64,000 nt of DNA from Kribbella steppae (GCF_004342025.1 NZ_SLWN01000003.1:186001-250000), one strand, 5' to 3'. Positions 8,019 to 18,486 are shown, numbered from the stretch's first letter. Numbers and translations: made by a program. The notes: generated by a model not told the origin, from the sequence alone.

Positions 8019-8323
8019 GCACGCCGGACCCCGGTCTGCAGCCTGAGCGGACACTGCTCGCCTGGCGTCGTACGGCGCTGGGCCTGATCGCCAACAGCAT
8101 CCTCCTGCTCGCCTCCGGCCACGGTGCGTCGGACGTCCGCACCGGCCTCGGCATCGTCGTGCTGGTCCTGTCACTGGCCTGCTGGGCCGCGGTCAGCGCC
8201 GTCTACCGCCGTACCAAGGGTGCTCCGGTTCATGCCCTCGGCCACCAACGACTGCTCCGCGCGGCGGCCGGTCTGGTCCTGGTGGTCGGGCTGTTCGACC
8301 TGTACGCCGTGCTCACGCGCTGA
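8015..8323 (+). CDS. second DUF202 (YidG-type) membrane protein
   Basis: 102 aa from the ATG that overlaps the preceding stop (ATGA); an ATG two codons earlier at 8009 is the alternative. The core element LQPERTLLAWRRTALGLIAN is the DUF202 signature in its YidG form, followed by helices at about residues 18-35, 43-62 and 78-97. The paired arrangement yidH-yidG is the same as in E. coli, which suggests a hetero-oligomer (inference). No function is known. Confidence 0.78.
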   Translation: MSTPDPGLQPERTLLAWRRTALGLIANSILLLASGHGASDVRTGLGIVVLVLSLACWAAVSAVYRRTKGAPVHALGHQRLLRAAAGLVLVVGLFDLYAVLTR

Positions 8324-8420
8324 AACCGAATGGTTACTCACCGGTCGTGTCCAGGCGGGGGAGTTCATCGTGACGCGATACGTTGACCGGGCGGATGCCG
8401 CGTCAGCGGTCCGTTCCCCC

Positions 8421-8426
8421 TAGCAT
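8421..8426 (+). promoter_or_regulatory. -10 box TAGCAT upstream of the phosphate transporter operon
   Basis: TAGCAT lies 36 nt before the chosen GTG, giving a short leader that contains the CCGGAGC ribosome-binding site. No convincing PHO box was found here; only one isolated GTTCATC heptamer is present about 50 nt upstream. Confidence 0.4.
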
Positions 8427-8462
8427 GTTCTCGGTTTGTCCCTCGTTCATCCGGAGCTTGAA

Positions 8463-9095
8463 GTGCCGTTACGTCTGCGTCCGAACGACCCGACGTTCTA
8501 CGACCTTTTCACCGAGTCCGCCAACCACCTCGTGGACGGGGCCCGGATCCTGGCCGAGTTGCTCGGCAGTACGGCCGGAACCGGTCTGTCCTCGAGTCAT
8601 CAGATCGCCGCCGAGATGAAGGATGCCGAGCACGCGGCGGACGAGACCACCCACTCGATCATCCGCCGGGTCAACTCGACCTTCGTCACCCCGTTCGACC
8701 GCGAGGACATCTACCGGCTGGCCTCCGATCTGGACGACGTGATGGATTACATGGAGGAAGCGGTCGACTCGGTCCACCTCTTCAACCTGGACAAGCTGCC
8801 GGAGGAGATCGCCGAGCAGATCGAGGTGCTCCAGCGGGCCGCCCAGCTGACCGCGGAGACGATGCCGCGGCTGCGCACCATGAAGGACCTGGCCGAGTAC
8901 TGGATCGAGATCAACCGGCTGGAGAACACCGGTGACGCGGTGCACCGGCGGCTGATCGCCAAGCTGTTCAGCGGCGAGTTCGACGCGCTGACGGTGATGA
9001 AGGTCAAGACCGTGGTCGACCTGCTGGAGGCCGCGATCGACGCCTTCGAGCACGTCGCCAACACGGTCGAGCAGATCGCCGTCAAGGAGAGCTGA
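8463..9095 (+). CDS. PhoU-like/DUF47 accessory protein of the Pit transporter
   Basis: 210 aa from GTG 8463, which has GGAG at 6-nt spacing; a TTG 27 nt earlier is less likely. The start RLRPNDPTFYDLFTESANHL and helices with EMKDAEHAADETTHSIIRRV, TPFDREDIYRLASDLDDVMD and EYWIEINRLENTGDAVHRR are typical DUF47 elements, an all-helical PhoU-related fold with acidic metal-binding clusters. Such proteins sit next to pit genes and are thought to control low-affinity phosphate transport from the cytosol. Only 2 nt separate it from pit. Confidence 0.9.
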   Translation: MPLRLRPNDPTFYDLFTESANHLVDGARILAELLGSTAGTGLSSSHQIAAEMKDAEHAADETTHSIIRRVNSTFVTPFDREDIYRLASDLDDVMDYMEEAVDSVHLFNLDKLPEEIAEQIEVLQRAAQLTAETMPRLRTMKDLAEYWIEINRLENTGDAVHRRLIAKLFSGEFDALTVMKVKTVVDLLEAAIDAFEHVANTVEQIAVKES

Positions 9096-9097
9096 GC

Positions 9098-10096
9098 GTG
9101 GAGCTCGTGCTCGTCGTCGCGGTCGTCGCGATCGCGTTGTCGTTCGACTACACCAACGGCTTCCACGACGCGGCGAACGCGATCGCGACCTCGGTCTCCA
9201 CCCGGGCGTTGACGCCACGGGTCGCGCTGGCGATGGCCGCGGTGATGAACTTCCTCGGCGCGTTCCTCGGCACCGAGGTGGCCGAGACCGTCGGCAAGGG
9301 CATCATCAGTATTCCGTCCGGCGAGCACGGGCTGGTCGTCGTGATCGCCGCCCTGGTCGGCGCCATCACCTGGAACATGATCACCTGGTACTTCGGTCTG
9401 CCCAGTTCCTCCTCGCACGCGCTGATCGGCGGCCTGGTCGGAGCCGGGATCGCCTCGTCGAGCGTGGTGCTGTGGTCCGGCATCGTCGACAAGGTCGTCA
9501 TCCCGATGGTGCTGTCGCCCGCGATCGGCTTCTTCGGCGCGTTCCTCCTGATGACGGCGATCCTGTGGATCTTCCGGCGCAGCAACCCCGGCAAGGTCAC
9601 CCGCGGCTTCCGGCTGGCTCAGGTGGTGTCGGCCGCCGCGATGGCGCTCGGCCACGGCCTGCAGGACGCGCAGAAGACGATGGGCGTGATCTTCCTGGCC
9701 CTGGTCACCACCGGATACGTGCAGCCGGACGACGGCATCCCGACCTGGGTGAAGGTCGCTGCGGCGACCGCGATCTCGCTCGGCACCTACTCCGGCGGCT
9801 GGCGGATCATGCGCACCCTCGGTCGCCGGATCATCCACCTGGACCCGGCCCGCGGCTTCGCCTCCGAGTCGATCGCCGCGACCGTCCTCTACGTGATGGC
9901 GATCGGTCTGCACGCGCCGGTCTCGACCACCCACACGATCACCTCGGCGGTGATGGGCGCCGGCGCGACCAAGCGGCTGTCCGCGGTCCGCTGGGGTGTC
10001 GCCAGGGGGATCGTCACGGCCTGGATCCTGACCATCCCGGCGGCCGGTCTGGTCGCCGCCCTCTGCTACGGCCTGGCCCACCTGATCCTGGAGTGA
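9098..10096 (+). CDS. pit: low-affinity inorganic phosphate transporter, PiT family
   Basis: 332 aa, about ten membrane helices. Both PiT signature halves are present: TNGFHDAANAIATSVSTRAL in the N-terminal half and APVSTTHTITSAVMGAGATK in the C-terminal half, with SSSHALIGGLVGAG between. PiT proteins import metal-phosphate with protons at low affinity. It shares an operon with the DUF47 regulator just upstream and complements the high-affinity pst system found 9 kb away. The 3' end converges on the next gene. Confidence 0.93.
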   Translation: MELVLVVAVVAIALSFDYTNGFHDAANAIATSVSTRALTPRVALAMAAVMNFLGAFLGTEVAETVGKGIISIPSGEHGLVVVIAALVGAITWNMITWYFGLPSSSSHALIGGLVGAGIASSSVVLWSGIVDKVVIPMVLSPAIGFFGAFLLMTAILWIFRRSNPGKVTRGFRLAQVVSAAAMALGHGLQDAQKTMGVIFLALVTTGYVQPDDGIPTWVKVAAATAISLGTYSGGWRIMRTLGRRIIHLDPARGFASESIAATVLYVMAIGLHAPVSTTHTITSAVMGAGATKRLSAVRWGVARGIVTAWILTIPAAGLVAALCYGLAHLILE

Positions 10097-10130
10097 GCCC
10101 GCCGTACCAGGGGCATACCTGACCGGTGTC

Positions 10131-10658
10131 TCAGCGGTTCCAGCGGCGTACTGCCTTGGCTACGTCCTTGGGGCGGATCGAGCCGAGGTTGAGCTCCCAG
10201 GTGGCGGCCAGGCGGTCGCCGAGCTCGGGCAGGTTCAGGTAGGCCTGCGGCCGGACGGCCATCACCCAGGTGGCCGCGGCCGCGTGGCCCTGCTGGAAGA
10301 GCAGGTGGTTCGCGGTCGCCTCGATCCGGCGGCGCCGCTCGCCGTCCAGCCGGCTGGAGGCCCACTCCTGCACGATCGAGCCGTCGTCCGCGGTCATCCG
10401 GGCCAGGTAGGTCAGCGGACCGCGCCAGAACCCGCGGCTGCCGATGTTGTCCAGGCTCTCCAGCGGGAACCAGCCGTTCTGGCACCGCCGGCCGTTGATC
10501 GCGGCCTCGACCTCACGGACCTGGGCCGCGTTCAGGCCCTGGACCGCCCAGTCGAGGAAGTACTGGCCGACATCGGGGATCTCCTCCGCGACGTGCGGCG
10601 CCACGGTCAGCGTCCCCGGCTCGAAGAGATGCAGCTCTTCGGGTGATTCCAACACCAC
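10131..10658 (-). CDS. hypothetical protein, 175 aa
   Basis: The start is uncertain: GTG 10658, GTG 10655 and TTG 10652 lie in a row behind a GGGGGA element; the first is given. An in-frame GTG at 10736 would add 26 residues of low plausibility. The product is soluble, with FWRGPLTYLARMTADDGSIV and RRRRIEATANHLLFQQGHAA as its most distinctive stretches, and ends in basic KDVAKAVRRWNR. No family recognised. It converges on the pit gene. Confidence 0.6.
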   Translation of the reverse strand: MVLESPEELHLFEPGTLTVAPHVAEEIPDVGQYFLDWAVQGLNAAQVREVEAAINGRRCQNGWFPLESLDNIGSRGFWRGPLTYLARMTADDGSIVQEWASSRLDGERRRRIEATANHLLFQQGHAAAATWVMAVRPQAYLNLPELGDRLAATWELNLGSIRPKDVAKAVRRWNR

Positions 10659-10814
10659 TTCCCCCGCCCACCTGAGTACGACGGCCGCGCACGCCACCGC
10701 GCGGCCGGAACACAGGGACCCCCCAGGTTCCTGCACGACAGATGCTCTTCGTACCCTCGCGCCGATCCACGGTCAAGGTGCTGTCCGATTGCCGACTACT
10801 GCTCAGGCGAACGT

Positions 10815-11561
10815 TTACTTCTTCCGCGCCGCCCGGCGGGCCAACTCCTCCTGGTCCAGGCGTTGGGCTTCCTCGGGGGTCGGGGCGCCGCCGCCGTACG
10901 AGGCGGGCAGCCACCAGGCGCCGGCGGGCTGCTCAGGGTAGGCGCGGATGGTGCGGTCGAGCATGCCGGCCATGGTCGAGTGCAAGTGTGCGGTCGCCTC
11001 GACCGCGTCGTCCTCGCGGGTGACGGTGATCGGCTTGCCGACCGTGATCGCGATCGTGCGGTGCCGGGAGAAGTCGCGAGGATGGTCCTTGGTCAGCATC
11101 CGCTGCGTCCCCCACAGGATCAGCGGGATCACCGGTACGGCGGCCGCCGCGGCCATCCGGACCGTGCCGGACTTGAACTCCTTCAGTTCGAACGACCGGC
11201 TGATCGTCGCCTCCGGGAAGACGCCGACGACCTCACCCGCGTTCAGGTACTGGAGCGCCTGCCGGTACGACGCCATACCGGCCGCGCGGTCCACCGGGAT
11301 GTGGTGCATGCCGCGCATCAGCGGACCCGAGTACCGGTTGCGGAACAGCACCTCCTTGGCCATGAACCGCACCAACCGCTTGCTCGGCACCGCGCCGAAC
11401 CCGCCGAGGACGAAGTCGACGTACGAGATGTGATTCAGCGCGATCACCGCGCCGCCGGTCCGCGGCACGTTCTCCGTCCCGGTCAACTGGAACTTCAGGT
11501 CCAGCACCTTGAACGCCGTCTTCGCGAAGCCGATCACCGGCGGATACACGAGGTCTCGCAT
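10815..11561 (-). CDS. 1-acyl-glycerol-3-phosphate acyltransferase (PlsC family)
   Basis: 248 aa. Acyltransferase motif I is seen as NHISYVDFVLGG (H and D of Hx4D), motif II as RNRYSGPLMRGMHHIPVDR, motif III as VFPEATISRSFELKEFKSGT and motif IV as VPVIPLILWGTQ. These membrane-bound enzymes transfer an acyl chain to lysophosphatidic acid to make phosphatidic acid. The N-terminal hydrophobic helix anchors it. The C-terminal basic tail (RRAARKK) is common in actinobacterial copies. It is divergent from thiC. Confidence 0.88.
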   Translation of the reverse strand: MRDLVYPPVIGFAKTAFKVLDLKFQLTGTENVPRTGGAVIALNHISYVDFVLGGFGAVPSKRLVRFMAKEVLFRNRYSGPLMRGMHHIPVDRAAGMASYRQALQYLNAGEVVGVFPEATISRSFELKEFKSGTVRMAAAAAVPVIPLILWGTQRMLTKDHPRDFSRHRTIAITVGKPITVTREDDAVEATAHLHSTMAGMLDRTIRAYPEQPAGAWWLPASYGGGAPTPEEAQRLDQEELARRAARKK

Positions 11562-11600
11562 CCCCTGACGTTACCGGTTGCAGCCAAACCACGGACGTGA

Positions 11601-13454
<1,854 letters not shown>

Positions 13455-13457
13455 GTG

Positions 13458-13548
13458 CGGACCGCCAGGCCATCACATTCGGCGTTCTCCCGCCGATGCC
13501 CCGCCCGGGCGCTCCCCGGGCGGTGCATTGTGATGGCCTGGCGGTCCG
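13458..13548. terminator. nested long inverted repeat after thiC
   Basis: Outer arms 13458-13477 and 13529-13548 are perfectly complementary over 20 bp; inside, arms 13501-13509 and 13515-13523 (CCGCCCGGG/CCCGGGCGG) form a second perfect hairpin with a 5-nt loop. The left arm starts 3 nt after the thiC stop. It probably terminates thiC transcription, but the size is unusual and there is no T-tract directly after it. Confidence 0.6.
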
Positions 13549-13742
13549 GACCGTGTTGACGCGGAGTGAAGTCACGGGGCGAGTCGAGATGCCGAGGGGC
13601 CCGGATTGAGCGGAGAATTGGAAGATCGGCGGCCCTGCAAGGCGGTCACTGGGAGTGATCGGGTGAACCGATTCAGGTTTTTTCCTTCACTCTACGTGAA
13701 TAAGACTGTAGCCTTAATGCGTTGGGAAGGAGGTGCAAGGCA

Positions 13743-14342
13743 GTGGTCTTCGTTCTCACGGTAGATCAACGGGGCAGCCGAAGCATGACCGATCTCGTAC
13801 CCGAGCTACTGAACACCCTGAACCGACGGCCGCGGCGGACCGGGTTGCTCCGGAAGTTCGAGCGGACGGCCGGCGACGAGGTGCAGGGCGTGCTCTCGGA
13901 GGCTCGCGCCACCATCGACGTGATCGTGGAGCTGCTTCGCTCGGACACGTGGTACGTCGGGCTCGGCATCGGTGACGTCGCCCAGCCCTTGCCGCGCAGT
14001 ACCAGGGCAGGCAGCGGCGACGCGTTCGTGCACGCGCGGGAAGCGGTGAACCGGGCCAAGTCGAGCCCCCACCACGTCAACGTGGTCGGGACCGATGCCC
14101 GGGTCGCCGAGCAGGTGGAGACGGTGCTGTGGCTGATGGCGTCGGTGCTGCGGCGTCGGAGTGAGCGCGGCTGGGCAGTTGCCGACCTGTTGGCCGAAGG
14201 ACTCACCAGGCGGGAGATCGGCGTGAAGCTGGGGATCAGTCAGTCGGCGGTGACGCAACGGGCCCAGGCGGCCGGCGTCGCCGAGGAACAGCGTGGACGG
14301 GTGCTGGCAGCCCAGCTGCTGGGCGCTGGGGCCGCTGCGTGA
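13743..14342 (+). CDS. SatD-like protein with C-terminal helix-turn-helix
   Basis: 199 aa from GTG 13743, chosen for AAGGAGGT at 8-nt spacing. The N-terminal part resembles the SatD family: VVFVLTVDQRGSRSM, then FERTAGDEVQGVL and WYVGLGIGDVAQPLP, ending with GDAFVHAREAVNRA. The last 60 residues contain AEGLTRREIGVKLGISQSAV, a sigma-70-region-4-like or MerR-like helix-turn-helix. The combination suggests a DNA-binding regulator. Its stop overlaps the start of a membrane protein (GTGA), so the pair is co-translated. The role is unknown. A run of six T after AACC...GGTT lies upstream (13665-13683), unusual for this GC content. Confidence 0.65.
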   Translation: MVFVLTVDQRGSRSMTDLVPELLNTLNRRPRRTGLLRKFERTAGDEVQGVLSEARATIDVIVELLRSDTWYVGLGIGDVAQPLPRSTRAGSGDAFVHAREAVNRAKSSPHHVNVVGTDARVAEQVETVLWLMASVLRRRSERGWAVADLLAEGLTRREIGVKLGISQSAVTQRAQAAGVAEEQRGRVLAAQLLGAGAAA

Positions 14343-14893
14343 CGGCACTGATCCTGTCGCTGACCGCGGCCGCCCTGGTCCTCGCCGTACTGGCCTGGGT
14401 GCCGAAGGCCGGCTCCACAGTGCAGATCGTGCTCAGCGGGGTGATGCTGGCCTGTCTGGTGGCAGTCGGCCTCCTGCTGCTGGCAGGCGATGGTGTGGAG
14501 GGCTGGCTCGAGCGCTGGTGGAACGTCCTGCTCCTGCTTGCCGGAGGCCTCGCTGTCACAGGTGGCGGTCCGCTGACGACGTCTGTGCTGTCTCTGGTCG
14601 ACCGGGGCAACACCAGAGCCCAGTCGACGCAGAAAGCCGGTGAGGTACTGCGTGGGGGCGCGCTGATCGGTGCACTCGAGCGCGGCGCCATCTACGCCGC
14701 TCTGGTGGCGGGCTGGCCGGAGGGCCTGGCGATCGTGCTGGCCATCAAGGGACTGGCCCGCTATCCCGAGCTGCGCAGCCCCGATCAGCCGGCCTCCGTC
14801 ACCCCGCAAGCGGTCGCTGAACGCTTCATCATCGGCTCCTTCACCAGCGTCCTCTGGTCCGTCACCTGCGCCGGCTTCCTGTTGTCGCGCTAG
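14339..14893 (+). CDS. membrane protein partner of the SatD-like gene
   Basis: 184 aa with about five hydrophobic segments (residues 2-20, 28-48, 57-78, 115-135, 165-183). The start GTG overlaps the upstream stop. The segment [20 protein letters not shown] followed by [18 protein letters not shown] resembles a conserved element of actinobacterial membrane proteins that accompany SatD-like genes; no biochemical function is known to me. The stop codon overlaps the stop of the convergent RDD gene within CTAG. Confidence 0.65.
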   Translation: MTALILSLTAAALVLAVLAWVPKAGSTVQIVLSGVMLACLVAVGLLLLAGDGVEGWLERWWNVLLLLAGGLAVTGGGPLTTSVLSLVDRGNTRAQSTQKAGEVLRGGALIGALERGAIYAALVAGWPEGLAIVLAIKGLARYPELRSPDQPASVTPQAVAERFIIGSFTSVLWSVTCAGFLLSR

Positions 14894-15591
14894 CTCGTCT
14901 TGATCACATACGTCGACATGACTTTGTCGTGCCAGGTCTGCTTCTGGTCGTCCCACAGCGGCCACAGCATGTTCAGGAAGCAGGCGTTGTTGAAGAGCCC
15001 GGCCAGGAACTCGCGGAGGAATGCCTTGCCGGCGCCCACCGGCTGGTAGTAGGTGTTGTCGACCAGTCGCAGGTTCAGCACGCTCTTGCCGACACTCTGC
15101 CCGGTCTTGCCCTGGCGGAAGACCCGGTTCCACAGCCCCAGCCCCAGGCTGACGGCCAGGCTGGCCAGGAAGACGAGGATCGCCCAGATCTCCGGATCGT
15201 CGTCGGGGTAGGTGTTGCCGGCGCGCGACGCGATGTTCGCGATGAAGATGCCGTACCCGATCAGGACGGGGATCGAACTGATCAACGAGTCGATCAGGAA
15301 CGCGCCGGCGCGCGGACCCCATTCGGCGAGCGGGGCGGCGGGGGTTCCATAGCCGTAACCCTGTGGCGCTTGACCGTAGGGCGACTGGCCGTACTGAGGT
15401 TGCCCGTACTGGGGTTGGCCGGATTGCGGCTGCCCGTACGTGGCGCCGTACCCCTGCTGGTGTCCCTGGCCGTACTGCGGCTGCTGCCCGTACTGGGGCT
15501 GGCCGTAGGGAGGTTGCTGCCCGTACGGCGGCTGGTCCTGGGGACGCTGCTGCCGGGGGTCGCCGTGCGGCGGCGGTGTCGGTGTACTCAC
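14890..15591 (-). CDS. RDD-family membrane protein with Tyr/Gln/Gly/Pro-rich N-terminus
   Basis: 233 aa starting GTG 15591. Residues 1-80 are low complexity: repeated [18 protein letters not shown] and similar units. Residues 85-233 form an RDD domain: [20 protein letters not shown] with the Arg and Asp of the family, three or four membrane helices, then [20 protein letters not shown] and the C-terminal [23 protein letters not shown] proteins are thought to be transporters or membrane scaffolds. It is the last of three paralogues in tandem (27 bp after the previous one). Confidence 0.85.
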   Translation of the reverse strand: MSTPTPPPHGDPRQQRPQDQPPYGQQPPYGQPQYGQQPQYGQGHQQGYGATYGQPQSGQPQYGQPQYGQSPYGQAPQGYGYGTPAAPLAEWGPRAGAFLIDSLISSIPVLIGYGIFIANIASRAGNTYPDDDPEIWAILVFLASLAVSLGLGLWNRVFRQGKTGQSVGKSVLNLRLVDNTYYQPVGAGKAFLREFLAGLFNNACFLNMLWPLWDDQKQTWHDKVMSTYVIKTS

Positions 15592-15618
15592 ATCGATTCC
15601 ATCTCTTGGAGCTTCACG

Positions 15619-16251
15619 TCAGAGGCGGATGACCACGTCGTTGACGACCTTGTCGTGCCAGGTCTGCTGCTTCTCGTCCCACAGTGGCCAGAGCAAGTTG
15701 AGAGTACAGATGTTGTTGAACAGTACTGCGCAGAACTCGCGGCCCAGGGTCGAGCCGATACCGATCAGCTGACCGGTCTCGGCGTGCACGATCTTCAGGC
15801 CGGTGACCTTCTTGCCGACGGACTGCCCTGTGCGGCCCTGCTGGATGACCCGGTTCCAGACCGCGATGACGAAGCTGCCGAGGTACCCGAGCGCGAAGGC
15901 CAGCCCGCCGCCGGCGCCGAGTTGGTCCTGGTCGCCGTCGATCACCAGGGCGGCGATGCCGCCGATGATCGCCGGGATGGCCGCGATCAGGCTGTCGAGC
16001 AGGGAGGCACCCACCCGGATCGGCCAGCCGGCCAGCTGCCCGGGCGGTGCGTAGCCGTAGCCGTAACCCGGGCCGTAACCGCCTTGTCCGTAAGGGTTGT
16101 ACCCCTGCTGGTGGTACTGAGCGCCTGGCTGACCCGGCGGGTACCCACCCGGCTGCCCTGGCGGGTATGCGCCGTACCCCGGCTGTGCGGGTGGGTACTG
16201 GGCCGGCCGGTCTTGGGGCCGGCTCTGATCGCCGAACGGAGGGGTGCTCAC
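15619..16251 (-). CDS. RDD-family membrane protein, second tandem paralogue
   Basis: 210 aa from GTG 16251, which matches the VSTPPFGDQ start style of its neighbours; a further 22 residues are open upstream without support. N-terminal 60 residues are Pro/Gly/Tyr/Gln-rich (AYPPGQPGGYPPGQPGAQYH). The RDD domain follows: GWPIRVGASLLDSLIAAIPA, three further hydrophobic segments, QQGRTGQSVGKKVTGLKIVH and [20 protein letters not shown]. It shares about the same domain layout as the flanking paralogues, evidence for local duplication. Confidence 0.83.
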   Translation of the reverse strand: MSTPPFGDQSRPQDRPAQYPPAQPGYGAYPPGQPGGYPPGQPGAQYHQQGYNPYGQGGYGPGYGYGYAPPGQLAGWPIRVGASLLDSLIAAIPAIIGGIAALVIDGDQDQLGAGGGLAFALGYLGSFVIAVWNRVIQQGRTGQSVGKKVTGLKIVHAETGQLIGIGSTLGREFCAVLFNNICTLNLLWPLWDEKQQTWHDKVVNDVVIRL

Positions 16252-16318
16252 CTGTGGGGGTCCTTTCTGGGGCGCGCCGGATCCGCAGAGGACGAGTATC
16301 GCGGACCGGCCGGGCATG

Positions 16319-16354
16319 CCGGACGCCGTGGCCCCAACAGGCCACGGCGTCCGG
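16319..16354 (-). terminator. hairpin after the third RDD gene
   Basis: Perfect 15-bp arms 16319-16333 and 16340-16354 with a 6-nt loop (CCAACA), 17 nt past the stop of the 16372-17064 gene on the minus strand. It suggests that this RDD gene is transcribed apart from the next two. Confidence 0.7.
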
Positions 16355-16371
16355 TGCAGTGCCGCCCTACG

Positions 16372-17064
16372 TCAGAGCTTGATGACGTAGGTGTTGTTGA
16401 TCTTGTCCGCGAACGTCTGCTTCTTCTCGTCCCACAGCGGCCACAGGTAGCCGATGTAGCAGGCGGCGCTGTCCAGGATGTGGGTCAGCTGGCGCAGGAA
16501 CGTCTTGCCCGCGCCGATCGGCTGACCGGTGTTCGCGTCCACCAGCTTCAGGCCGAGGACCTGCTTGCCGACGGTCTGGCCGGTGCTGCCCTGGCGGATC
16601 ACGATGTTCCAGATCGCCAGGCCGATGCCGATCAGGTAGAAGATGATCGCGACGATGGCCAGGTTCTCGTTGGCCGAGAGGGCGCTGCCGATGCCGTACG
16701 GCACACCCACGATCAGACCGTCGATCAGCGCACCGCCGACGCGGTTCGGCCACGCGGCCAGGTTGCCGGGGACGGCGCCGAAGCCCGGCTGGCCGTACTG
16801 CTGGGGGTAGCCCGGCTGGCCGTACTGGCCCGGCTGCTGCCCGTACTGCTGGGTCTGCTGACCGTACTGGCCAGGCTGCTGCTGGCCGTACTGCCCGGGC
16901 TGCTGCGGCTGCCCGTAGCCCGGCTGCTGCTGAGCACCGTAGCCGGGCTGCTGCCCGTATTGGGCCGGCTGCTGCGCAGGCTGTCCGTACTGACCAGGCT
17001 GGCCGTACTGACCCTGCTGCGAGTCCTGCGGGCCGTAACCCGGCGGTGGCGTCGGAGAGCTCAC
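16372..17064 (-). CDS. RDD-family membrane protein, third tandem paralogue
   Basis: 230 aa from GTG 17064 with GAAGGGA upstream. Residues 10-105 are almost entirely Tyr, Gly, Gln and Pro (units such as [15 protein letters not shown]). The RDD domain starts near residue 108: [20 protein letters not shown], helices, [20 protein letters not shown], and [20 protein letters not shown] at the end. The tail is cytoplasmic by the positive-inside rule. Function unknown; the family is sometimes linked to cation/proton exchange. Confidence 0.85.
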   Translation of the reverse strand: MSSPTPPPGYGPQDSQQGQYGQPGQYGQPAQQPAQYGQQPGYGAQQQPGYGQPQQPGQYGQQQPGQYGQQTQQYGQQPGQYGQPGYPQQYGQPGFGAVPGNLAAWPNRVGGALIDGLIVGVPYGIGSALSANENLAIVAIIFYLIGIGLAIWNIVIRQGSTGQTVGKQVLGLKLVDANTGQPIGAGKTFLRQLTHILDSAACYIGYLWPLWDEKKQTFADKINNTYVIKL

Positions 17065-17169
17065 GACGATCCCTTCTACTGTTGCTGGTTGAGGAGTGAC
17101 TTGCAGGCTAGTGGTCCGACGGCTCAGATCCGGCTACGGATCCCACGTGATGAGAGTTACCGTTGTCCG

Positions 17170-17610
17170 GTGAGCCTTTCGCTGAGCGTCGTACTGCGGC
17201 CGACCGGCCCGGTCCAGCCTGTGGACAGACGGGTGCTGGGTCTGGCTGCCACCGGCGTCGGCGGGTTCGGTCTCGCGGCCGTCTACCAGCTGTCCGGCGG
17301 GCGGATCGGAATTCCTTGCCTGCTGCACGCAACCACGGGGCTGAACTGCCCGCTGTGCGGATCGACCAGGATGGCGGCCGCGCTGCTCCAGGGGGATCTG
17401 AACGCCGCCTGGCACTACAACCCGGTGGTGCTCGTCCTCGGCCCGCTCATCGGTGTTGCCGTCGGCTACCAATTGCTTGCCTGGTCGCTCGAATCCCTGC
17501 GACTGATCCGCCTGCCTCGGCTGCGGATGAGCCCGCGCGCGGTCGACTGGACGGTCAAGGGCCTGATCGCCCTGCTCCTGGTGTACGGCGTCGCGCGCAA
17601 TCTGATCTGA
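17170..17610 (+). CDS. DUF2752 membrane protein
   Basis: 146 aa from GTG 17170. The DUF2752 signature is clear: HATTGLNCPLCGSTRMAAAL with the CPxCGxTR core, then QGDLNAAWHYNPVVLVLGPL, followed by two more membrane helices. The two cysteines suggest metal or redox chemistry, but no function is established. It stands alone on the plus strand inside the RDD cluster, and a bidirectional terminator separates it from the convergent gene. Confidence 0.85.
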   Translation: MSLSLSVVLRPTGPVQPVDRRVLGLAATGVGGFGLAAVYQLSGGRIGIPCLLHATTGLNCPLCGSTRMAAALLQGDLNAAWHYNPVVLVLGPLIGVAVGYQLLAWSLESLRLIRLPRLRMSPRAVDWTVKGLIALLLVYGVARNLI

Positions 17611-17618
17611 GTCGTCGC

Positions 17619-17643
17619 GCGGGCGGCGGCGGTCACCGCCCGC
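17619..17643. terminator. bidirectional hairpin between convergent genes
   Basis: GCGGGCGG (17619-17626) pairs with CCGCCCGC (17636-17643), in the 42-bp gap between the DUF2752 gene and the convergent two-helix membrane gene. Confidence 0.55.
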
Positions 17644-17652
17644 ACGGAATCC

Positions 17653-18486
17653 TCAGAAGCTGTTGCTGTAGTTCACGATCGTGCCGAGGATCTGCAACCC
17701 GAACGAGACGATGCCGCCGATCCAGGCCACCTTGGCCAGGGTGTCCGGCCGGTTCTGCTCGCGGAATTTGCCCTGGGCAATCAGCCCGAGGACGATCGAG
17801 GCGGGACCGCAGCAGAACCAGCAGACGATGCCGATGATGGACAGCACCTGCGGGGTGTTGTTCTGCTGGGGTGCGCCGCCGTAGGCGTACCCGCCGGGCT
17901 GGCCTGGGTACTGGCCGTAGGCGCCGGGCTGCTGGCCGTAAGAACCCGGGTACTGGCCCGGCTGCTGCTGGCCTGGCTGCTGGCCATAACCAGGCTGCTG
18001 TTGCCCATAGCCCGGTTGGCCGTACTGACCGGGCTGACCCGGGTATGCGCCCGGCTGCTGTTGCCCATATTGCCCGGGCTGCTGGCCATAACCGGGTTGT
18101 TGCTGCCCATAGCCAGGCTGCTGGCCGTACTGGCCCGGCTGGCCGTAGGCGCCAGGCTGTTGACCGTACTGACCGGGTTGACCGGGTTGGCCCTGCTGCT
18201 GGCCGTACGGGTCGGGCTGCTGACCGTATTGGCCCGGCTGATCGTCGTCGGACTGACCAGGCGTGCCAGCCGCTTCGCCGTACTGGCTGGGCTGCTCGCC
18301 GTACGGGCTCGGCTGCTCGGGCTGTTCGCCATACTGGCTCGGCTGCTCCGGTTGCTCGCCGTACGGGCTGGACTGGGTCGGCTCTTCGCCGTACTGGGTC
18401 GGCTCTTCGCCCGGGGTCTCACCAGGGGGGTCCGGCGGCCTGTTAGGGTCGTTCGGGTCGTCGCCGGGAGGCGTCGGAGTGCTCAC
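17653..18486 (-). CDS. two-helix membrane protein (DUF4190-like) with long Tyr/Gly/Gln/Pro-rich N-terminus
   Basis: 277 aa from GTG 18486 with AAGGGA upstream. Residues 1-200 are low complexity: an acidic part with [20 protein letters not shown] units, then GQYGQQPG units. The C-terminal 75 residues have two membrane helices, [20 protein letters not shown] and [18 protein letters not shown], with the loop [20 protein letters not shown], as in DUF4190 proteins. The same N-terminal tail style as the neighbouring RDD proteins suggests a shared localisation or assembly (inference). The encoding DNA is a GC-rich near-repeat. Confidence 0.8.
   Translation of the reverse strand: MSTPTPPGDDPNDPNRPPDPPGETPGEEPTQYGEEPTQSSPYGEQPEQPSQYGEQPEQPSPYGEQPSQYGEAAGTPGQSDDDQPGQYGQQPDPYGQQQGQPGQPGQYGQQPGAYGQPGQYGQQPGYGQQQPGYGQQPGQYGQQQPGAYPGQPGQYGQPGYGQQQPGYGQQPGQQQPGQYPGSYGQQPGAYGQYPGQPGGYAYGGAPQQNNTPQVLSIIGIVCWFCCGPASIVLGLIAQGKFREQNRPDTLAKVAWIGGIVSFGLQILGTIVNYSNSF

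Noticed and set aside
8360..8400. PHO box upstream of the pit operon
   Set aside because: Only one GTTCATC heptamer is present and the next GTTGACC is 19 nt away, not 11 or 22, so the register is wrong.
14929..17610. 893-codon plus-strand frame across the RDD cluster
   Set aside because: Only its last 146 codons (DUF2752) encode a recognisable protein; the rest is the antisense of the three RDD genes.
14400..18486. Tandem DNA repeats in the RDD region as a CRISPR or minisatellite array
   Set aside because: The periodicity follows codons for Tyr-Gly-Gln-Pro units, with variable spacing and no constant repeat-spacer pattern.
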